NCBI GenBank assembly: GCA_008828725.1
Contig: MEHQ01001572.1
Coordinates: 118,822-182,821 of the forward strand
Reading direction: 5' to 3'
From: Saccharina japonica
Taxonomy: Eukaryota > Sar > Phaeophyceae > Laminariales > Laminariaceae
DNA: 64,000 nucleotides
How positions within the stretch are numbered: the stretch's first letter is position 1; every line of letters starts with the position of its first letter. The position numbers and the translations under genes were made by a program. The notes below the pieces were generated by a model. It worked only from the letters and a program-made list of their open reading frames with translations, was not told the origin of the DNA and did no database searches. Below are positions 34,614 to 46,642 of the stretch, one piece after another.

Positions 34614-36212
34614 GTAGGAGCCTTATACGCTAAACATGTGCTACCAAGTCTGCCAAGATGAGTTCCCTCACAGTGAACTCGAGCTCTTAACTGCTCTACC
34701 TCGCCCGACGCCAAACACATGAAACGCCAACATTATTTCGCATGCCGACGTCTTATGCGAGGAAGGGAGTCCCGGCCGGCTACTCACTGTCGCTGAGATA
34801 TTTCCGATACGGCGGCTGGAGGGTAATCCTGACATACCGACGTTCCAGTTGCTTGTGAGGTAGTATACGTTGCGATTCTGCTCGCTGTGCACACACAGGG
34901 CGTTTCGTGATCACATTTTCCCGGGCAGACGATCCCGTCTACGAGGTACTGGTACAGCAAAATCGCGGGGAAGGGGTCAGCACATCACCCCCCCCCATAT
35001 TGGCAAGCCATTGTTACTGTCAGCAAATGCAGTTGCACCGTGTTTTAAGACAAGAGACAACAACACATTTGCGGATCCGCCGGGTGACCGAGTAAACTGC
35101 CGTGGCCACCTATTCCTTTGTGTCCTCACCGTCTGCTGCACGCGGCCTGTAGATTTACCGTCTACTCGGCCTCTTTAATGAGCATGGAGTAGATACTATA
35201 GCTCGCGGCATGCTAGTGGTGCATTGACGTTGCCAATACATGAGTCACTGTCAATCGGCAAGGTTTGGTCTCGTGCTTCTGGTCGATACGCTAAAGTAAC
35301 GGTGCACGTTTCGTTCAGCAGGCTGGTTGTGGTCGCGAGGCGTGGCAAACAGGGCAACCTGTCAAGGATAGACCATTTCGGTTTGGAAAAGTTGAAAATA
35401 TGACAATGACAAAGCAAGCAAATACACCAGACGATTTGTGCTGTATCTTCTCGGAAGAAAAACGAAATTTATACGTCACCGTAGCTGAGCGCACCGAGTT
35501 AGATAACTAGATGGCGTGCATCACATCGGGCGACCCGAGTTAACGCAACCTCGTGCCCTTGTACAACAACTGGGTTTGCGACAAGCATCCACGTACATAT
35601 TTCGGAATCAGTTACATTGTGACGCGATCGTTAAGTTCTACGAGGCCCTTGTAAGGAGCGAGTGGCGGAAGAGCAAAGGAGGTCGTTTTAGGCTGTGATG
35701 ACAGTGTTGAACAAAACGACCAATCTGAGCAGCACGCGATGCGCGCGGTATTCTCTCGACGAAAAACGTAGGAGGGAGGAATCGCTACAGGAATCGTATA
35801 TAGATGCTATGCGACTGACCTAGGTTACTGTCCAAATAAAACAAAAACACCCCGGCGGCCTCTACTGACAAACTTCATGACAGCAGGAGGTTGTTAGAGG
35901 GGAACTGGTTACTGAAGATCGTCAGCATTATATCTGTACATGGTGACCCCTGGCAAGATACTCTGGGTCCGAAAAAAAGGTAGAAGCTCCACGTGATGTA
36001 CATATATTACCGTCGTACACATAAAAAAAGGGGGAGAAAGAAAAAAAACATAGAGTGAGTGATAAAGGTCACCCAAACCCATTGAGTGCTCCACAGAGAA
36101 ACACGCATATTTCCTCTGTGGAACTCCCAATTACCGTTCAATAAATATCCCTGCACCAAGTACGTTATCACTCTGAACAGTATCGATCAGGCGGTAGCTG
36201 TCGTACAGCAGC
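34614..36212. other. No recognised gene
   Basis: Only short frames, such as 34870-35178 and 35516-35698. None has a known motif or a supporting homologous copy in the window. Confidence 0.3.
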
Positions 36213-36463
36213 GATGCATGCAAAGGAAAACGTGCACCATGTTTTGTATTTAGGTGGTCACTTGAGGAGCTCTAAATCTCACCCAAAAACAGATTTTTGA
36301 GGCAAGTATAAGTGTTAGTATACGACGATCAATCCCATGGCCCTAAGTATGAACTGTACAAAATTGAAACATTTGATAAAACTCCGACGATTTCGGGCTA
36401 AGAAGCGCCGTCGTTCAGAAGACGTTTCAGACAAAAAGTGCGACCTCTATCGTAGCACGCGTC
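36213..36463 (-). mobile_element. A MITE
   Basis: Left end GATGCATGCAAAGGAAAACG (degenerate), then GCACCATGTTTT. Right end CTCTATCGTAGCACGCGTC. Flanks CAGC and CACC match at three of four bases. Confidence 0.78.
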
Positions 36464-37130
36464 CACCGTGGACCATGGACGAGAGCGACACAATGGGGTG
36501 GCACGTATAATATTTATCCATGACTTCACCCGGGGTTCAACAAAGCAGGCCCCAGAACCATCCCCAGTCAACAAAAGCAGTATGGAAGGGACCGTGTCCT
36601 TCATCTCCAAAACCACAGCATTTGAGGTTGTGCAACTAGCACCGACAAAAACCCGAACCCCGGTAAATCAGACACATTACCGCAATATGTGAACACCACA
36701 CATTGTCCACCCAAATATCTTCTGCAGCCAAAACGCAGCGGAACGTCCACTGTAACATATTAAGGGCCATCGAACATACCCCGCCGACGAACACACTACT
36801 GTGCTCTCTCGTCCGGGTGGCTTTGTATGCCTACAAACCAAGGACCTAGATACCCCCCTCCCCCCGACCGTAGCGAAGGTCCCTACCGCAGCGAAGGTCG
36901 AACGCGGCTCGCTGCGTGGCTCAGACGTCGAGACTTGAACCAAAGCTCAAAATGGTATTATCTCGCTCCCTTTCTTGAAACACCTCGCGTCCCTCCTGAA
37001 TTACCTTCACCAAAGCTAGCCAGTTGAAACGCGAAACGGCTAGTTTACGTCCAACCCAACAGAAGATTCTCCAAGCGACGGGGGCAACACGGCCATATCA
37101 GTAGGTAACTGTCAAGAAACGATTGCCTCG

Positions 37131-38890
37131 TCAATATCTTAGTTCAAGATCGACACCAGACGTCAATTGCTGCTGTAACGAACCACGTGGATCTAGTGCT
37201 TGAATGGGCAGGTCAGAGCTAGATCCGATAGTCAAGCGTTTCAGCGAAACTGGCCACGCAACCTTGTCGATTGGATGGGCGAATGCATCTCCAAATGCCA
37301 AGTATTGCGACGAAGACGGCCATACGACAAGTTGAACCGACTGGTTAAACTTCGCCCCAAACGTCAACCGGGTCAGCGTTGCAGGCCACTCTACCCGGTC
37401 TATTGGTTGGTTAAACTTCCATCCAACCTCCAAACATTGTAAGGTAGCCGGCCATACGAACTCAACTCTAGATGTGTTGAATAAATGTCCAAACTTCATA
37501 CGCGTTAACTTAAGCGGCCACACAATCGTTTCAGCAGGTCGATTGTGTGTAGAAACCGTCTTGCCATGTCGTGAGATTTGGTCGACAGAGTGAAAACCAA
37601 GGGCCAAGCGCTGAAGTGTATCAGGCCACGATGCGTCTTTCGGTGTCTGGTTGAACACATAGCCAAACAAACGTTCCAATAACGAAGGCCAAGATACCTT
37701 GTCGATTGGACGGTTGAACCATTGTCCAAACGACGGGGTTGTAAGCGATGCTGGCCATGTCACGTGGTCGATTGGCCGGTTGAAACAATACCCAAACGAT
37801 AAATGCTGAAGTGCAAACGGCCAAACCACTGCTTGGATCGATTAATTGAAGCTGTCTTCAAACATCAAGTCCTTAAGTCGACCGGGCCACCTACACTCGT
37901 CAATTGGCTGGTTAAATAGGACTTTAATGACCAAATATCGAAGATCAACCGGCCACACGTCCCGGCGGATTGGCTGGTCGAAGCGAGACCGATACGACAC
38001 TTGCTGAGGCTCGAATGGGGCAACAGAAGTCTCGCTACGGCAGACGAAACGACCACCAAGCACCAACGTTTCAAGGGAAGCCGGCCACCTAGTGTTTTCT
38101 ACCGGCTGGTAAAAGTCAACCCAAAACTCTAAATGCCTCAGAGAGGTCAGCCACAGCACTGCTTCGATGGGTTGGTTGAATGGATAGACAAACGATGAGC
38201 GTCGCAGTGCAGTCGGCCATACCACCCCGTCGATAGGTTGGTTGAAACAACCCTCAAACGTGACAGACAACAGCGAAGCCGGCCAATTAACTTCTTCGAT
38301 TGGTTGACAAAATCGTCGACTGAAAACCAAATGTTCAAGATGTGTCCGCCAAACAATATTTGTTCCTGGGTCGTCTACCGACGGCCCAAACGTCAATTTT
38401 CGAAGCGACTCTGGCCACCAGACTTTTGTTGCGCATATTGTGGGATCTCGCGAGTGTCGGAACTCCTTGCAAAACCGAGCAAGGAGACTGTGTTGTACGT
38501 GGACCAACTTGCTTCCCACTGAAATACCCGAAGTGGGCATCTGCCAGCTTTTAACAACGGAATCCGCGAGGCTCGATGTTTCTTCCTAAAGTATTCTTGT
38601 TCGTCACGTAACCATAAGCGGAGTGGTGTATCGTGCTTGACCAGAACGTGTGACATCGACAGGCTTCGGCGGACCAGGCACAGGTCCAAACAAATCATTT
38701 GCAGGCTTCTCTCGGACACGTACCAATGCTCTCCATCGTATCCACGGTCAAGGGCGATGGCGATGGCCGCCAGACCCAAGTTGCTACGATCTGCTGTTTG
38801 GGATTGACCAACATATTTTGCATCGTACAAAAACATGTAGAAACGGGGCGGACATTGCTCAATAAGAGTGATGTTAGTTGTGCAGGCCAT
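37131..38890 (-). pseudogene. FNIP-repeat gene, one intron, internal TAA
   Basis: The first exon (38890 to 38528) starts with ATG. It encodes an N-terminal domain with GYDGEHWYV, SLQMICLDLC, LSMSHVLVK and TPLRLW, all matched in the 49.8-52.4 kb paralog. The frame then shifts. A 62-base GT...AG intron (38527-38466, GTATTT...TTTTGCAAG) restores it. The second exon carries about 17 FNIP units of 22 residues (FNQPIDGVVWPTALRRSSF type). It is interrupted by TAA at 37842-37844, where the repeat has the Gln of FNQPI, so a CAA to TAA change explains it. The same frame continues to a natural stop at 37131. The intact paralog encodes all these Gln residues with ordinary codons, so this looks like a recent nonsense mutation. 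Several units are irregular. The protein function is unknown. Confidence 0.85.
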
Positions 38891-38913
38891 AGCGACGACT
38901 TAGTACCACTCTT

Positions 38914-39160
38914 GACGCATGGTACGATATAGGTGCCCCATGTTTTTTTCTGAGCTAATCACCTAAGGAGCGTCACGCCTCACCAAAAAAACAGTTATGG
39001 AGGGAAATAAAAGTGCTGCCGGATGAGAAACCTCCTGACCGAAGTATTGTCTGAAACATGTTTCGTCACAATATTTAATTTCCGACGAATTTTGACTATG
39101 GAACCCGATCGTTCAGAAAACATTCAGCCAAAAAGCGCTTCCTCTACCGTAGCACGAGTC
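38914..39160 (-). mobile_element. A MITE just upstream of the FNIP gene
   Basis: Starts GACGCATGGTACGATATAGG and ends CTCTACCGTAGCACGAGTC. Flanks TCTT and TTTT match at three of four bases. It ends 24 bases before the ATG of the minus-strand FNIP pseudogene, in its presumed promoter or leader. Confidence 0.82.
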
Positions 39161-40330
39161 TTTTTATTGTGGCACTGCAAGCGTATTTAACAATGAACCT
39201 TGTAATCTCCTGTGTATATTACCGTAAAAACATCCCGACGGTTGGCTATGGATTCCAATATCAGACACGATGCCGGTGTACTGAGTTCGACGTTTGGCAC
39301 TACAAATGTATCTGCAACTTAGCACCTTGACGTCGTTCGCTTTGCCGAGATACAACTCTACAACCTGGTGCGTAGTTTGTGCTGCAAGTTTGTTCCCACG
39401 CAAACCTTACCACCTGGCATATGCATTCAGTCAAGGGATACATTTCCTCCATATAGGTACAGATGTCAGCGATATGCATACTACCTGCCATCGCTAAAGG
39501 CCAGTAAACCGTGCAATACATGTAACTCCGACGACACGTCTGATATGAACAGACAGTTGAAATACGGCATATCTAAATCAAAGGTGGATGTTACCCTGCA
39601 CATTACTACCATAGAGTTCAGCATATAGGCATTGGCGCCGAGATTTCTAACCTTTCGGCGAGTGGGCAAAATGTATTTGAAACTGACACTATCCCAGATT
39701 GACCGCAATGGTCTCGGACATATATTTTACACGCAGTCAGATACTAACTACGATACGTGCTCTATGTGTCGGCAATGACGTCTCTCAAGCAGTTCCTCTC
39801 ACGTTTGCTGTGTACCCGTCGAAGATCTTGTCATACCCAGGACCGACACCCGGAGCAGACCAGTTGCAGTACGACGTGCATGCCCCGCTTGCATTTCCGA
39901 CACCGATTCGTGACCACCAATATGGGTGTGGTGTGTCTATGCCCAGCAGGTCATCTGCCTCTTCCGCGTATACAGGAGGCCTATTGATGCTCCGTCAACG
40001 CACTGATTTTTGCCTGGACGGTTTGATGCGATTTGGGTGGGGCGGTGCATACCAGGCATGGTAACGGGGTTAAAAATAACATTAAGGCAGAAAGACAGTG
40101 GGTATGTCAGACAATTAAAACTAAAGTACCACCCAAGAACAATATCGAACATATCCTGTGCACAACTCCACGTATACGAGATCTGAAGAAATACAAATAG
40201 ACAAACAAGTTCTAGTGTTTTTTCATTCCCTTCGGGTGTGTTCCCACCCTCAAGCCCCCCCCCCCCCCCGAATCCGGGACAGAAAACCTCTGTACCCTCT
40301 CGACGTATAGCGCGAAGCCAACACACAGAG
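39161..40330. other. No recognised gene
   Basis: The longest frames are 39699-40064 (plus, 121 residues) and 39937-40407 (minus, 156 residues), which overlap on opposite strands without recognisable motifs. A C14-15 run lies at 40256-40270. Confidence 0.3.
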
Positions 40331-40576
40331 GAGTACTCCCACGGTAGGGGTATCACTTTTAGACTCAATCTTTTCTGACCGGTTGTGCTTCTCACGTGAG
40401 TAACCACCGGATACCATTAATATTTTACTGGTATATTTGTTTGCGGACTTCCGAATTGTAAGGTTTTGTCGCATTGCTCGAACGAATGTTTCCGAAGTCA
40501 TGTTTCGGGTGATATATTGAGCTCCTCATGTGAGGAGCTCAGAAACTTCTGCTGCGCCCCTACCGTGGGATGAGTT
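40331..40576 (+). mobile_element. B-subfamily MITE, complete
   Basis: Starts GAGTACTCCCACGGTAGGGG and ends CCCCTACCGTGGGATGAGTT. A perfect AGAG duplication is at 40327-40330 and 40577-40580. Confidence 0.85.
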
Positions 40577-41010
40577 AGAGAATCGCAACACTTGCTATGG
40601 GTACGGTAGGAAATAGATGCATGAGCCAAAAGTGCATGAGGGAGGGCAAGTTGAAATACGCGCGACAGTGCCGTAAACGCGCTGCATTCGAGTCCCATTT
40701 GAAGTAAACCACAAACGTTGGAGGGTATCGGAAGGTCGCCGCCTTTTACAGACACTGCGTTGGTAAACGAAGCTTTTCTACGGGTTTCGCGTTCAAGGTT
40801 TGGAAATGACGACGACTGAGAGTGCACAGCAGGCGTTATATCAAGCCAGGGATATTTGTCGAGATACGAGAAAATGTGGGCTTTGTACGTACCAAAACCA
40901 AAGGGTGCCAGTGAGATCAACGCCAGGTAGAGTGATGCCGGTAGAGCCTGGAGCACGTTCCGCCCAGTTGGTTGAAGCTGGCCTGCGAGCGTAGCGCGCA
41001 GCGAGCAAGA

Positions 41011-41261
41011 GACGCGTGCTACGGTAGAGGTCGCACATTTCGGCTGAATCATTTTTCTGAACGATCGGGCTCCTTAACCCAAATTCATCGGACTTTCATT
41101 TTTGTGACGAATATTGCTTCAGATTATTCTTCGGTCATGAGATTTTGTATCCGGCAGCACTTTTTTTATTTTCCTCCAAAATCATTTTTTTGGTGAGGTA
41201 TCACGCTACTTAAGTGAGGAGCTCAGAAAAAACACGGTGCACCTCTATCGTAGCATGCGTC
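41011..41261 (+). mobile_element. A MITE, complete
   Basis: Starts GACGCGTGCTACGGTAGAGG and ends CTCTATCGTAGCATGCGTC. It keeps the inner GAGGAGCTC palindrome. The flanking duplication is not clear. Confidence 0.88.
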
Positions 41262-41323
41262 ATAAGCCAGCGCTTAAGGTGTGGGGGGGGGTGTCATAGA
41301 CATGAGTATGAATTCCCACCCAC

Positions 41324-42173
41324 AACGCGTGGTACGATAAAGGTACGTAGCACTTTATTGCTGAAACGGTTTCTGAAGGATGGGGCTCGTTAACACGAAA
41401 ACGTCGGTATTTCATTGGTTGTGTTGCAATATTTTTCTATGTATACCTACAGTTTTTTTTTTTTTTTTTTTTTTTTTCCATCCCATTTATTATCTTCGCA
41501 CTTCCGTCTTTCTCCCTCCCTAGTCGTAACTCAGATCCGGGGTCACAAAGTAGGCTCCTCTCTCTCCTCCCCCACTACGGTTCTTGTCTTGCATTTTTAT
41601 CGCGGGAAGATTTCAGCACTTTCTTCCCTCGTCAACTCTCGTCGATTTTTGCTTACCCACGCTACAATATGCGCTCTCGACAGATGGTGTCATTTGAGAA
41701 TAAAAACCTCCATGGGGAGAATCGAACCCTCGACATCCGGGCCTTCAGGCTTCGTGGCTACCAGTTAGACCACCGGGGCGACCGGCTTTCAGTAGGCTAT
41801 GGTATTTTTCATCGGGTCTACAGCACTTTTATTTTCCTCCCAATCAAACTAGTTCGTACTCCACCTTGTACCTGTATCGCTACCCTGCTTCGCTGCGTGC
41901 TTCGCTCGCGAGACGACGATACAAACTATCCCAGGTGGGTACGACGAACAGGCTACTCGAGTACAGATAAACCGTACTCATCTGATTGGTTAAACTTCTC
42001 CTGTACATGCAAAACACATATTCTCTCGTACCTTGATAATATTACGATTTCCATCGGGTCTACAGCACTTTTATTTTCCTCCCAACTTTTTGTTTTTGCA
42101 TGAAACATGGAACTCCTCAAGTGGCCACCCTTCGGAAGAACAAACATGGTGCACCTTTACTGTAGCAGGCGTC
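41324..42173 (+). mobile_element. A MITE carrying a SINE and an insert
   Basis: Starts AACGCGTGGTACGATAAAGG and ends TTTACTGTAGCAGGCGTC. A perfect CCAC duplication is at 41320-41323 and 42174-42177. Its 850 bases include the SINE at 41453-41786. They also include a further insert of about 208 bases (41844-42051) framed by a 34-base exact repeat. Confidence 0.85.
41453..41786 (-). mobile_element. tRNA-headed SINE, copy 3
   Basis: This is the best preserved copy. On the minus strand the head is GGTCGCCCCGGTGGTCTAAC. Its A box TGGTCTAACTGG matches TRGYNNARNNGG, and the B box GGTTCGATTCTC lies about 40 bases on. The tail is a run of more than 20 T on the plus strand (41453-41476). It is inserted in the A element at 41324-42173. 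Confidence 0.9.
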
Positions 42174-42594
42174 CCACCCCGACGTGCTACTGAGGGAGTC
42201 GGTGCTAGGGGGGGTCAACAACCGCAGCAATCGTACAGTGTGTTTTTGGTTTGTTCGTTAAAAGTATGTAGTTGTCGGTTTCAGCGACCCGGTTGTGCCG
42301 TAGACTGCGCAGTATTAGCGTGGGGGCTAGCCGCTGTCGTTACCAATGTATATATGTATCCCTGCCCTCGAGGTGCATCAGCATATTCCCCCTTGTTGGT
42401 AAACGACAACGATGCGCGGAAAACGTTCCTGGACAGCTTGTATGTCTCCCACCATGTAGAAGTTCATCTACACGTCGCGGGGAAGGGGGGCGTTATTTCA
42501 ATTTGGGAAACTTCGCTGCGCTCTGGGCAGATACTGCTGTTACCGCCGGTACAGTGGACCTAGCAACGCCATATGTGTTTATGATGTAGTGAGA

Positions 42595-42848
42595 GACGCG
42601 GGCGACGATAGAGGTAGCACTTTTTGGCTTTTTTTTCTGAATGTCGGGGGCTCTTTAACCCAAAAGTTTCGGGTTTTCGTTGTTGTGATGCAATAGGATT
42701 CATTTTATACTTAAAAAAAAGCAATGAGATTGGTCATCGGGTAGAACTTTTATTTTCCTCCAAAATCAGTTTTTGGGTGGGGTATCGAGGTTCTCAAGTG
42801 ACCACCCTTCGAAGGCAGAAATGGTGCAACTCTACCGTAGCATGTGTC
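42595..42848 (+). mobile_element. A MITE, complete
   Basis: Starts GACGCGGGCGACGATAGAGG and ends CTCTACCGTAGCATGTGTC. A perfect GAGA duplication is at 42591-42594 and 42849-42852. Confidence 0.92.
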
Positions 42849-44067
42849 GAGACGCTGCTGTAAACCGTCGTAAATCGCAATTTTATATGTTATATAACCT
42901 CGCTGGCGGTGTGCCTTTCGCCCCTTGTTGGGGACACACAACAATGTTGAGCAGATATTCCGTTCAGACGCTTTTGAAGGTAATTAATGGTGTGTGTGTG
43001 TGCAGACCCTCGCGGATGATGTGCCGAGCTTAATTTGAAGTGGGGTGCTGTTCAAGTGAGATTTTTCGCGACGACACCCTCGTATGTACGAAACAAACAA
43101 ACGCGAAAACAAAACAAATTCATACTATATTGCGGTTCAATTTTGAGCTTCAGATTATATTATTTCAATCCCAAAAACGAAAGCACCGTCCAATGCAGAC
43201 CGATTGTGCGAAACCTGGCCGGATGTTTTTCGATTTAAAAATCCGATGGCTCAAGTCGTTAGATTTTGGCCCAAAATCCGACGAATTGGGTCATCAGATT
43301 TTCAAATCGAAAAATGGTATGTGGTCTCTAAATTCAAGATGTTATCCACGCAGCAAGAAGCAGGAGCAACAGCAGCAGGACGATCGATGAGTTAGATGGT
43401 AACACAACGACATTGCTTCGCGCCCGACGCGCAGCCGGTAATTACTGCGCCTCTCCGTCGCCAGACTGCAGTCGGCTGTCACGGGCTCGGGCCTAGATAC
43501 GAAGGGAGGCCCACTCGGCGTGCGCCTCAGCGTACTCGTAGACTTTACAGCAGCAGCAGCGGCAGCAGCAGCAGCAGCTGTCAGTCAGTCAACGTGCTGG
43601 GCTCGGGTGTTTCGTTCTGTCAAAGTAAAAAACACCCCGAGACAGGTTGAGTCGAGCGCACTCGGCGCGTGGTCGCCATACTAGAGGCAGCCAGGGTGGC
43701 TTCGGACGCTTGGGTCGTATGCCCAGTACAGCGCACTCCGCGCGTCTCTTCGCGGCACCCGACCACAACAACACCAGCGGTTGGTCTCGCCGTTTGCTCA
43801 AATACCTGCACTTACAATAAATCCGTGTTTTCTTGCATAGGAAGACTGTTTCGATTTTCGAACTAGGTCGCCTAAAAATTCGATCGGACCATAACCTGAA
43901 GCTCAAAACTCGAACCGCATAGGAAACGGCCTGAATCTTTTTTTTGGTTTTCAGATTCGGAACGTACACACCCGATCAACCATCCCATGAGCTAGGTAGG
44001 CTATGGGCATGTTGCAGCAACAGGAATGCAAAACGTTGCGGTAACAAGAATGCAAGTCCTGCGCTTT
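42849..44067. other. No recognised gene
   Basis: Unique sequence with short frames. A direct pair of ATTTTCGATTT/AATCCGAT-like AT-rich motifs lies at 43230-43315, and there is a CAG microsatellite at 43548-43580. Confidence 0.3.
43548..43580 (+). repeat. CAG/CGG trinucleotide repeat
   Basis: An almost pure CAG array with one CGG interruption. It would read as Ser, Ala or Gln runs, but no supported gene covers it. Confidence 0.85.
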
Positions 44068-44139
44068 AGGTATAAGGAGCCCGATCATTCAGAAACTATT
44101 TCAGCAAAAAACGCCACCTCTATTATCGTAGCACGGGTC
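44068..44139 (-). mobile_element. A MITE right-end fragment
   Basis: Contains AGGAGCCCGATCATTCAGAA and ends CCTCTATTATCGTAGCACGGGTC. Only the last 70 bases of the family are present. Confidence 0.7.
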
Positions 44140-44244
44140 AGTTTGTGTCCTCATTGGGCGCTCAACCATGAGGTTGATTGGCCGACGACTGCGGATGTCA
44201 ACGCCACACGAGGAGGGCCGTGGTCTTGGCTTAGGCGCATAGTA

Positions 44245-44824
44245 GGGTCATTCTTATCGGAGCCAAGGGCGCACAAAAAAAAAAAAGAAAACGACACCAC
44301 ACACCTAGGAAGGTCAGAATGAAAAACAAACCGGATCGCTGTGATCACAGGACGAAATGAGCAAAAACCATTTTTTTTCGTTTTTTGTTCCCTTTGTTTA
44401 ACTTGGTTTTAGAGGCCCCCCCCTTTTTTTTTTCGCTGGTCGGGGGGGGGGGGGTAATTAAAAAAAAACTTGACTTATTGTTTTCTGGGATCACAACCGT
44501 CCGGTTTCTTCCCTCCAATATAGGGGGGGGGGGGGGTGGTGTCGATAACTTTTTTTTTTGTGCGCCCTTGTCGGAGCCATAAATGTTAAAAAAAAATCAA
44601 ACATTAAAAAAAAAAACATTTTCACGCGACTTTCTATACTTCCATTTTTTTCCATGTATTTGTTTTCTTTCATTTATTGGGACGTGACGCCTACTTCCAA
44701 GCCTTCAGCCCTCACTGAAGAATTTCCCATATTTGCAATATTTCCAGTATTTCCTCTTTTTCCTTTTGTTTCAGGAATTTTGTTTTCGAAATTATGGAAG
44801 AAAGCTGTTCTATAAGAACGACCC
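44245..44824. mobile_element. E MITE with internal hAT-like insertion
   Basis: Inverted ends GGGTCATTCTTATC and TATAAGAACGACCC, as in the shorter E copies. The extra length comes from the insertion at 44264-44570. Confidence 0.65.
44264..44570. mobile_element. H element, hAT-like MITE
   Basis: Perfect inverted ends CAAGGGCGCACAAAA, flanked by the 7-base repeat TCGGAGC (44257-44263 and 44571-44577). With the shared C this could be 8 bases, the hAT size. The interior is low-complexity, with runs of A, T, C and G. The superfamily call is inference because no transposase is present. Confidence 0.65.
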
Positions 44825-45839
44825 TTTTACTCTCCAGAGGAAGACGCGGCTGCATAATGACTACGTTTGCTACGAAACGGCCACACGGGAATGGCGCCGG
44901 CAAAGGCGAAGAAGACACCGCAGTCCACATTATAACACAGATCGGGTGAACACCGCGTAGTTTCAGCAGCGGACAATCATACGACCGTGCTGTGTTGATT
45001 GTACTCAGTAACACAACGCATAAGATCCATGGTATAGTAGGAGTTCCACATACTTGATAGGGATTATTGTAGTGGGATATGGGACATCGGGATGTTTTAT
45101 GAGCCGCTCGATGTCACTCGATGTTTGGGCCGAGTCACCTCGACAGCTACGGGAATAATGCATAAGAGAGCTTCTGTGTTACTGCTGTCTTGAGCCACCA
45201 CAACGCCTGCCTGTGCCAAATGCGTGTACACCTTTAGCGATCAATCAACATGTTGTGACACCAATCATCACCGTAGACCACCTACGTGTCTAGCCGTCAG
45301 GTGATATCATTCGTGTGACAGCGTTTACGGCCGCACCAGCATGCTGAACGAGCAGCCGATGTAGCGACAGAAGTAGAGTGCAGATTGTGCGGATGCGTGG
45401 CGGCTTGATCCGGTCGGTTGGTGTAGTGGAGGTGTGGGCGGGTTTGTGTGGACTGGCCGGCGGTGATACTGTTGTTGCGAAGCGAGTAATTATGCGTGTT
45501 CCTCGTGAAATGACACATACATATGCTCTTCTTGTTGCCTTCTTTACTGGTTCCATCTCGTGGCTACTGCTAGTCCCGCAATGCTATCTCCGGGGCATGA
45601 TATTGACGTGACATGTTTGAGACCAACGCAAGGTGGTTGGAGGTAGGTCATCATTAGTCGTGGATGCTTTCCAATCCACCATGTTTGCTCGCCAGATGCG
45701 AGGGGACTCCCGTCGACCCCTCGAGACGAACTGCTATCGGTAGCGTGGGTCACCGACAAATAACCTCGGAGCTGGAGATTGGAGACATTATCGTAACAGT
45801 TTCGCAAGCGCAACCGTGCGGCAGAATCGAGAACCACAC
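44825..45839. other. No recognised gene
   Basis: Short frames on both strands near 45290-45611, none recognisable and each shadowing the other. Confidence 0.3.
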
Positions 45840-46119
45840 AAAATTATCACAAGTGGGGTCACAAGTGATGATTCATCGCGGACCAACCGTACCCCCCTGC
45901 AAGTCGGCCTCACAAGCGGTTCTTAGTAGGATTGCAGCTCACCCTCCATGCGACTCCCACAACACCTCACGGAGCTTAGCGCTTGGTGCTAGAAATGTGT
46001 CTGCGAGGTCGGTGAAAACCCAACGTTCTCTGTGCCGGCATTGTAGGCAGGGCATACGAGGGTTTTTGGTCATACGACTACGGCCATGCGGGAGAATGAA
46101 GTCCACCCCCCCCCCCCCA
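45840..46119 (+). repeat. D repeat, partial copy
   Basis: The segment from GGCCTCACAAGCGGTTCTTA through CATACGACTACGGCCATGCG to a poly-C run matches the second half of the D copy that follows immediately. The two are a head-to-tail pair. Confidence 0.8.
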
Positions 46120-46127
46120 TCCCTTCA

Positions 46128-46642
46128 TGGGTTGGGTTGGCTGGCGACGACGCTGTAAAACATGCCTCTCACTGCGTGAGCTAGACAACCAGGGTACCGT
46201 TTTTTTTTCTTCTTAATTCGTTTTGGCGGTTACCCAGGCTGGTGGTCGAGTTAGATCATCTGTGCGGGGTGGGTATCCTTTGCTCCGCACAAGGGGAATT
46301 ATCGTATCACGTAGTGTGATATGGTAAGGCAACCATGAGGCAGATACATAGTGCTCCCATTGCTGTCTCAGGAAGTAGCCACACCAGACATTAAATTAAC
46401 TCATTGGAGCTGTCATCAATACGCAAGTCCGCCTGACAAGCGGTTCTTAGTAGGGTGCAGCTCACCATTCATGCGACTCGCCCAACACCTCACGGCGCTT
46501 CGCGCTTGGTTCTAGCAATGTCTGCCTGGTCGGTGAAAACCCGACATGCTCCGTCCCGGCATTGTAGGGATGCGATGGTCTATGGTCATACGACTACGGC
46601 CATGCATGAAAATGAATTACACCCCCCCCCCCTGTTCCACAC
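46128..46642 (+). repeat. D repeat, complete copy
   Basis: Starts GGGTTGGGTTGGCTGGCG and passes CAACCAGGGTACC, a T run and GCACAAGGGGAATTATCG. It ends CATACGACTACGGCCATGC, then a C11 run. The inverted full-length copy is at 60104-60632. No coding potential or terminal inverted repeats were seen. Confidence 0.82.

Noticed and set aside
13829-37844. A reassigned genetic code (TGA/TAG as Trp, TAA as Gln)
   Set aside because: The intact FNIP frame of about 880 codons uses only ordinary codons for its many Trp and Gln residues. The three stops are better explained as nonsense mutations in pseudogenes.
40498-41052. 184-residue minus-strand open frame
   Set aside because: Its two ends are built from a B-element end and an A-element end, with no domain or paralog. 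It is most simply a chance frame between MITEs.
42033-42563. 176-residue plus-strand open frame
   Set aside because: The first quarter is A-element sequence, and the rest is unique DNA overlapped by another open frame. No domain, start context or splice evidence.
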